Positions 51,539-55,505 of a stretch of 55,505 nt of DNA are shown here, one piece after another. A program made the translations under genes and the position numbers. The stretch is from CAZJFH01 sp964545205 (GTDB taxonomy: Bacteria > Pseudomonadota > Alphaproteobacteria > Rhodospirillales > Magnetospirillaceae). The notes beneath the pieces are model-generated. The model was not told where the DNA came from, did not search any database, and was given only the letters and a program-made list of their open reading frames with translations. The stretch is taken from NCBI GenBank assembly GCA_964545205.1, contig CAZJFH010000030.1:1-55505 (forward strand). The letters run 5' to 3'. Every line of letters begins with the position of its first letter. Positions within the stretch are counted from its first letter, which is position 1.

Positions 51539-52265
51539 GAGCAGCGATACGCTGAACCTCTATGAGGTCGCGCGGGACTATTGGAAAGTGGCGAAGCGAG
51601 GCGAAAGCGAAGTGCTGAATGCGCTTCGGGAGGGGCGTCTAACCGCTGCAATAGCCTTCCCCAGTGCTTCCTCCGCTCTGATCGATGTACCAGCGGACTT
51701 CTGGAAGGGCTTCCCCGCCGAAAAGTTCAAGGTGCGCTACAAGCGAGGCGGCAAATGGAGGAAGCCCAAGGGGGAGTTCGCAATCCAAGCCCCTTTCGCC
51801 GTGGCGGCTGCCATTGCAGCGGTTGCGAGCCACTCGGTCGCCGAGGCGGCCGACGCCATCATGGTCGGGCAACGCGTCAATTTACAATTTTCTGAGGAGC
51901 CTAACGACTTGGTTTTTTTGCATAATCCGCGAACTACCGCCGATTTCCTCCTTGCTGGCGCCTACTTGGCCCGGCTGCAAGCGAGGACGTTCCCCGTCGT
52001 CGTGCGCAATAGCGACTTCGAAAAATTCATCGAAGACGAAGTCGGGTCCGCCACCAGCGGTAATCCACCACGGCGAAGCCTAACGCTGCACGACAAATTC
52101 TGGGTAGAAGCCGTAACATTCGCCCTGAAGCAAGTGCCGGGTCGGAAAAACAATAACTTACGCAAGCACATGCAGAACTGGTGTGCAAAAAACGAATATT
52201 GCTACTCATTACAGTGGATATCTGATAGAATTGTTGAGGTCAACAGAATCATTAAGAATCTGTAG
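51537..52265 (+). CDS. Mobile-element protein, unknown
   Basis: A 242-residue soluble protein starting MSSDTLNLYEVARDYWKVAK. The central part WKGFPAEKFKVRYKRGGKWR is basic, and the C-terminal part is richer in AT codons (GRKNNNLRKHMQNWCAKNEY), unlike the GC-rich flanks. This suggests recent transfer. There is no recognised domain. Its start overlaps the first ATGGCGCCAT palindrome. Confidence 0.65.
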   Translation: MSSDTLNLYEVARDYWKVAKRGESEVLNALREGRLTAAIAFPSASSALIDVPADFWKGFPAEKFKVRYKRGGKWRKPKGEFAIQAPFAVAAAIAAVASHSVAEAADAIMVGQRVNLQFSEEPNDLVFLHNPRTTADFLLAGAYLARLQARTFPVVVRNSDFEKFIEDEVGSATSGNPPRRSLTLHDKFWVEAVTFALKQVPGRKNNNLRKHMQNWCAKNEYCYSLQWISDRIVEVNRIIKNL

Positions 52266-52298
52266 TGCACACGATTTTTTACAAATCTTTTCCGTACC

Positions 52299-52308
52299 AT
52301 GGCGCCAT
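52299..52308. repeat. ATGGCGCCAT palindrome, copy 2
   Basis: Second copy of the 10-base palindrome, 36 bases before the HTH gene. With copy 1 it brackets the 242-residue gene. A role as an operator for the adjacent HTH protein is possible. Confidence 0.4.
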
Positions 52309-52343
52309 TCTTGTTGCTTCAATACCCCTCATAGGAGGGCGCG

Positions 52344-52565
52344 ATGAAGCACAAACTGACGCACAACAAGCGCAGCGAATTCTTGAGCGAGTATTCACTC
52401 GCCGACCGCTGGAACATCTCCATTAAGAAACTTCAGGCCGACCGGCAGAAGGGCACTGGCTGTCCTTACGTCAAGTTCGGCCGCTCGGTTCGCTATCGGC
52501 TCGATGACGTCATCGCGTTCGAAGACAGCTGCCGCCGCACCGCCACTTGGGGGGCCGAGCGGTGA
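52344..52565 (+). CDS. Excisionase/AlpA-like helix-turn-helix protein
   Basis: A 73-residue HTH_17-type protein: EYSLADRWNISIKKLQADRQ then GTGCPYVKFGRSVRYRLDDV and IAFEDSCRR, the compact winged helix of excisionases and phage-island regulators. AGGAGGGCG precedes the ATG. It overlaps the Rep-like gene (GTGA). Confidence 0.82.
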   Translation: MKHKLTHNKRSEFLSEYSLADRWNISIKKLQADRQKGTGCPYVKFGRSVRYRLDDVIAFEDSCRRTATWGAER

Positions 52566-53410
52566 TCACGCCAGCACACCGCAACGCGCCGTTCCCCTGG
52601 GACTGGCCGCTCAAGAAAAAACACGACCCGCAGCGACTCGATGACCGGTTCGAATCGCCCGGCGAAGCCAACCGGCGCCTAGCTGACATGATTCGCCTTA
52701 TGGCGCGGGGAGGACTAGCGGAGCGACGGCTGGCACTGCAGCTTGAACCCTGCACAGGCCGCCGGCGCTGCGGCCTGCCGTGCTGCCCTGTTTGCTGGCG
52801 CCGGTTCCGGCGCGCAATGGCATCGTCCGTTGGCGAGATGCTCGAGCGCGAGGGGTGGAAACCTGACACCGGATGGGCGGTCACCGCAGTACCGAGCTGG
52901 GCCGCAACCGCCAGCCTCGCCAATTTCGACATCAGGAAGGCCAATGACCGCGTTCGCGCCGTGCTGGTGCGGTCAGCGATGCGTGATGCCGCGGTCATCG
53001 GCGGTTGGGACTTCTCGTACAATTCGCACGGAGATAATCAATGGCAGCCACATTGGCAGCCGCACCTCTACTTGATCTTTCCCTTCGTCCCTGCGTCAGC
53101 GCCGCTGGTTTCGGCGCTGAGCAAAGCGTTCGTTCCGTCACCAACCGTGAAGAAGCCACTCAAAGTCAAGAAGCTAAGCAGCCCCGTGACGGCAGTGACA
53201 TATGCGTTCAAGGGCATGTTCTTTGGCCGGTCGAGCTATGTCGATGCAAGCGGCGCATTAAATTCGAACGTGAAGCCGCTCAAACCCCGCGAGCAACGCG
53301 AAATCGTCAGCTACCTGAGCACCATCGGCATGACCGACCGCTGCTTTACGCGTTGGGTGCGTCGGTATGGCAGTCGGCTGATGCTGTGTCAGCGAGGCCG
53401 TTTGAAGTGA
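52562..53410 (+). CDS. Rep-like protein with zinc motif, HUH-like and YxxK motifs
   Basis: A 282-residue protein beginning at GTG and overlapping the HTH stop. Residues 65-90 hold a Cys cluster (CTGRRRCGLPCCPVCWRRFR) suited to zinc. WQPHLYLIFPF resembles motif 2 of rolling-circle Rep proteins (HPHxHxL) but with Tyr in place of the second His. VTAVTYAFKGMFF looks like motif 3 (Tyr-x2-Lys), the nicking Tyr. Length and order suit a rolling-circle initiator of a small element. The altered second His makes catalysis uncertain. Confidence 0.6.
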   Translation: MITPAHRNAPFPWDWPLKKKHDPQRLDDRFESPGEANRRLADMIRLMARGGLAERRLALQLEPCTGRRRCGLPCCPVCWRRFRRAMASSVGEMLEREGWKPDTGWAVTAVPSWAATASLANFDIRKANDRVRAVLVRSAMRDAAVIGGWDFSYNSHGDNQWQPHWQPHLYLIFPFVPASAPLVSALSKAFVPSPTVKKPLKVKKLSSPVTAVTYAFKGMFFGRSSYVDASGALNSNVKPLKPREQREIVSYLSTIGMTDRCFTRWVRRYGSRLMLCQRGRLK

Positions 53411-53533
53411 TGGGTCTGCGCTACGAGATTTGCTGCGAAATCATCGAAACGAGGCAGATCCATCGAATTTTGGCGGCAACACTGTAGTACTGATCAATGC
53501 GCTTATTGTCAGCTCAACACTTCGGTGTGTGCG

Positions 53534-53564
53534 GTGTGCTTCGTGTGCCGCACACGAAGCACAC
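53534..53564. repeat. Perfect 15-base inverted repeat before the DUF927 gene
   Basis: GTGTGCTTCGTGTGC, one base C, then GCACACGAAGCACAC: two perfect 15-base arms. T6 follows at 53566-53571. Short direct repeats of CGGTGTG/TCGTGTG lie at its left. Options are a Rho-independent terminator, a replication origin hairpin or a regulator site. The downstream ATG is only 22 bases after it. Confidence 0.7.
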
Positions 53565-53585
53565 GTTTTTTAAACAGAGGCCCTG

Positions 53586-55199
53586 ATGGACAGGCATTTG
53601 TCATTGCGATTGGTTGGCATCGGCACAGACGCTGATGGCGACACTTACAAGATCGTCGGCTTCACGGATTGGCAGGGCGTCGAGCGCCTTTGCCCCGTTC
53701 ACACCAGCGTGCTGGCGAAGGGCCAGGCGGCCGTTTTCGAGCAACTGGCCAAGCACGGCTATATCGCGCCCCAGCAATCAGCCCTGCGGGCGAAAGTCAT
53801 CGCCGCGCTGGACGACGATGGCGGCGGCCGCCAAGCTTGGCGCGTCGCCAATCGCGTTGGTTGGCTGGACGACACCTTCATTCTTCCCGGCAGCGACGTC
53901 CTGCCCAAGGGCATCGTCTCCGCGCTTCCGATAAACCGCAGCCACTTCGCAGTGGCCGGCACACTGCGCGAATGGCAGGAGCATGTGGCGGCGCTGGCAC
54001 GCGGCAACGCCCTGCCGATGTTCGCCATCATGGCGGCGTTTGCCGGCCCCTTGCTGCGCCTGACCCAGAGCGAGAGCGGTGGATTTCAGTTCGTCACCGA
54101 GACCAGCAACGGGAAGAGTTCGTGCGCAATTGCCGCGGGATCCGTCTGGGGCGGCGGCGGGCCCAACGGCTTCGCCGACACGTTCCTCACCACGGCGAAC
54201 TCTCTTGATGATGTCGCGGCGGCGTACAGCGATACCTTTCTTATTCTCGACGAAACGGGCTTGGCCGGGGATGAGCGCACCAAGGCCAGGACGCTGTGTG
54301 ACGCCGCTTATCGGCTGGCCAGCGGCCAAAGCAAACGCCGCCAAACCGATGTCACCCGGCCGATGACATGGCGCATTCTCTACCTCAGCACCAGTGAACA
54401 CGACCTCGACACCCTGGCCGAACGCGCGAAAATCGCCATTGACGGCGGTCAGCGCGTCCGCCATGTCGACATTCTCGCGGATGCGGGAAAAGGGCTCGGC
54501 GTGTTCGATGCTCTCGGCACTCTGCCGAGCGCTGCGGCACTGGCGGAGTGCTTGGTAGATCATGCGAAATGCTATTACGGCACAGCCGGTCGCGCTTTCA
54601 TCAAGCGGCTATGCGCGCACCGCCGTGATGATGACGCGGCCCTGCGCGAGTTCCTGAACAAGCGTATCGGTCGAATGATCAAACTGCTGAACGTCGACCA
54701 GTCCGACGGACGACGCGTGCGCATCGCGCGTCGCTTCGCCCTGGTCTACGCAGCCGGGCGTCTGGCCAACGAGTACAAGATTTTGCCATGGAAGATGGGC
54801 GAAATGCAGTGGGCGATCGCGACGATTTATGAGCGCGTCAATTGGGCGGCCCTCCGCGAGTGCGATCCAGCCCTTGGCCTCGCGCAGTTGATCAGAGATC
54901 AGGCGCAGTCGTTCCCGCCACCAACCACAGCCGCAGCCGCGGCCATGGCCACCGGTGCCGTGATGGGCTTCAAACACCAACGCGCCACCGGCGCGCACGA
55001 ATACCTGATCCGCAGCGCCGCCCTCGAACGCTACGCTGGGAGCAAGGGCAAACTGGACCGGCTCATCGCGGCGCTGAAGCGCAGGGGATTGCTGAACATG
55101 CAACGCGGCAACAAGACCACGGTCACCCGCGCCTTGCCCGGTTTAGCGCGGCAGCGCTATTACAGCATCAGTGCGCGCATTTATGACTTGGCGAGTTGA
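53586..55199 (+). CDS. DUF927 family ATPase of mobile elements
   Basis: A 537-residue protein. A DUF927 core runs from about residue 70 (QAWRVANRVGWLDDTFILPG) with a P-loop-like ETSNGKSSCAIAAGSVWGG and Walker B-like DTFLILDETGLAG. The C-terminal 150 residues look like a winged-helix DNA-binding region (IRSAALERYAGSKGKLDRLI, ALKRRGLLNMQRGN). DUF927 proteins are helicase-like ATPases of phages, satellites and integrative elements. AGAGG precedes the ATG, right after the 15-base inverted repeat. A likely replication partner of the Rep-like protein. Confidence 0.85.
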   Translation: MDRHLSLRLVGIGTDADGDTYKIVGFTDWQGVERLCPVHTSVLAKGQAAVFEQLAKHGYIAPQQSALRAKVIAALDDDGGGRQAWRVANRVGWLDDTFILPGSDVLPKGIVSALPINRSHFAVAGTLREWQEHVAALARGNALPMFAIMAAFAGPLLRLTQSESGGFQFVTETSNGKSSCAIAAGSVWGGGGPNGFADTFLTTANSLDDVAAAYSDTFLILDETGLAGDERTKARTLCDAAYRLASGQSKRRQTDVTRPMTWRILYLSTSEHDLDTLAERAKIAIDGGQRVRHVDILADAGKGLGVFDALGTLPSAAALAECLVDHAKCYYGTAGRAFIKRLCAHRRDDDAALREFLNKRIGRMIKLLNVDQSDGRRVRIARRFALVYAAGRLANEYKILPWKMGEMQWAIATIYERVNWAALRECDPALGLAQLIRDQAQSFPPPTTAAAAAMATGAVMGFKHQRATGAHEYLIRSAALERYAGSKGKLDRLIAALKRRGLLNMQRGNKTTVTRALPGLARQRYYSISARIYDLAS

Positions 55200-55505
55200 C
55201 CTCGCAGATGGGACTCGCTGCGATGGTGATTGCGGCATGCGGTCCCGCCACTCATGGCAAAATGCCGATTTTGCCATGAGTGGCGGGGGATGCGCGCGCG
55301 AGGTCGTCAGATGTGACTTGTTGCCATAGCGCGAGATCCCCGGACGGCCCCGCCCTACTGGCAAAAACTCGGTGATGGATCCTTGATCGATGATCTGCGG
55401 TGCCGATAGCGACTGCCGGCCGCAGAGTGAATCGCGCCATCGCCTCCACACAGTTCCGTGCGTCAAGTTCTGCAAATTGGCATGCCGGAAGTGTCGCCGG
55501 GGGCG
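55200..55505. other. Non-coding end of the window with a long inverted repeat
   Basis: The 306 bases after the DUF927 gene show no convincing gene. They contain a perfect 20-base inverted repeat (listed separately) and two further TGGCAAAA/TTGCCAT-like echoes of its arms near 55320 and 55360. Confidence 0.55.
55244..55287. repeat. Perfect 20-base inverted repeat with a 4-base loop
   Basis: CCCGCCACTCATGGCAAAAT, loop GCCG, then ATTTTGCCATGAGTGGCGGG. All 20 pairs match. No T run follows on either side, so an ordinary terminator is less likely than an origin hairpin, a folded recombination site or a regulatory element. It lies 45 bases after the DUF927 stop. Confidence 0.75.

Larger units (their letters stand above)
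49193..55505. mobile_element. Putative integrative element (right part, borders not fixed)
   Basis: From about 49.2 kb the genes are a tyrosine recombinase, an excisionase-like HTH, a Rep-like protein and a DUF927 ATPase, with a peptidase and a soluble kinase as cargo. Base composition drops around 51.5-52.3 kb. The left border may instead be the tRNA-Gly scar at 38.1 kb, which would make the whole 38-55 kb part one island or a stack of elements. The right border and the second attachment copy are outside the window. Confidence 0.5.

Overview
The window is GC-rich bacterial DNA. Gene content and gene order point to an alphaproteobacterium, probably of the Rhodospirillales type: a full C-P lyase operon, an FNR-type low-oxygen regulon, a hemP/TonB/ABC/NnrS cluster, universal stress proteins and a CPA2 antiporter. 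Genus and species cannot be read from the sequence.

Layout. (1) 1-4263: a stress/ion operon made of the end of a P-type ATPase, a tandem universal stress protein (USP), a Kef-type antiporter and a second tandem USP. (2) 4326-6074: an orphan histidine kinase. (3) 6344-12415: hemP, a TonB-receptor-like barrel that seems to lack a plug, a three-gene ABC importer and NnrS, preceded by Fur-like and FNR-like sites. (4) 12476-14095: an ABC-F ATPase. (5) 14187-23659: a low-oxygen/stress block holding nicotinamidase, phosphoribosyltransferase, SagB-like nitroreductase, a second orphan kinase, a BON protein, and a leftward operon USP - 66-aa protein - archease - RtcB - two small proteins. Six near-identical FNR/ANR-type boxes precede its transcription units. 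(6) 23795-37983: phosphonate utilisation. A hexapeptide acyltransferase and phnN, then phnCDE and a second acyltransferase, both under matching Pho boxes; hemerythrin and CYTH genes; leftward phnGHIJKLM; rightward phnF, a second phnM and a DUF1045 gene. A PhnF-type operator lies between phnG and phnF.

(7) 38139 onward is accessory DNA. It opens with the 3' half of a tRNA-Gly(CCC) and a decayed cueR, which look like an integration scar. Then come two clusters of small secreted proteins (38634-44599, including a trypsin-like protease lipoprotein), a divergent LuxR-type pair, and a decayed transposase. (8) 49.2-55.5 kb resembles an integrative element: a papain-like/C39-like cysteine peptidase, a sensor-less soluble kinase, a minimal tyrosine recombinase, an unknown protein, an excisionase-like HTH, a Rep-like protein with zinc, HxY and YxxK motifs, and a DUF927 ATPase. 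It carries two perfect long inverted repeats, of 15 and 20 bp arms.

How the parts fit: regions 1, 3 and 5 look like a low-oxygen/energy-stress programme (USPs, ion transport, NAD salvage, RNA repair by RtcB/archease, heme/NO-related membrane functions). Region 6 is a phosphate-starvation programme under PhoB and PhnF. Regions 7-8 are acquired. The points most worth following are the FNR-box regulon driving an RtcB/archease RNA-repair operon, the plugless receptor with NnrS, and the replication module with its palindromes in the right-hand element.
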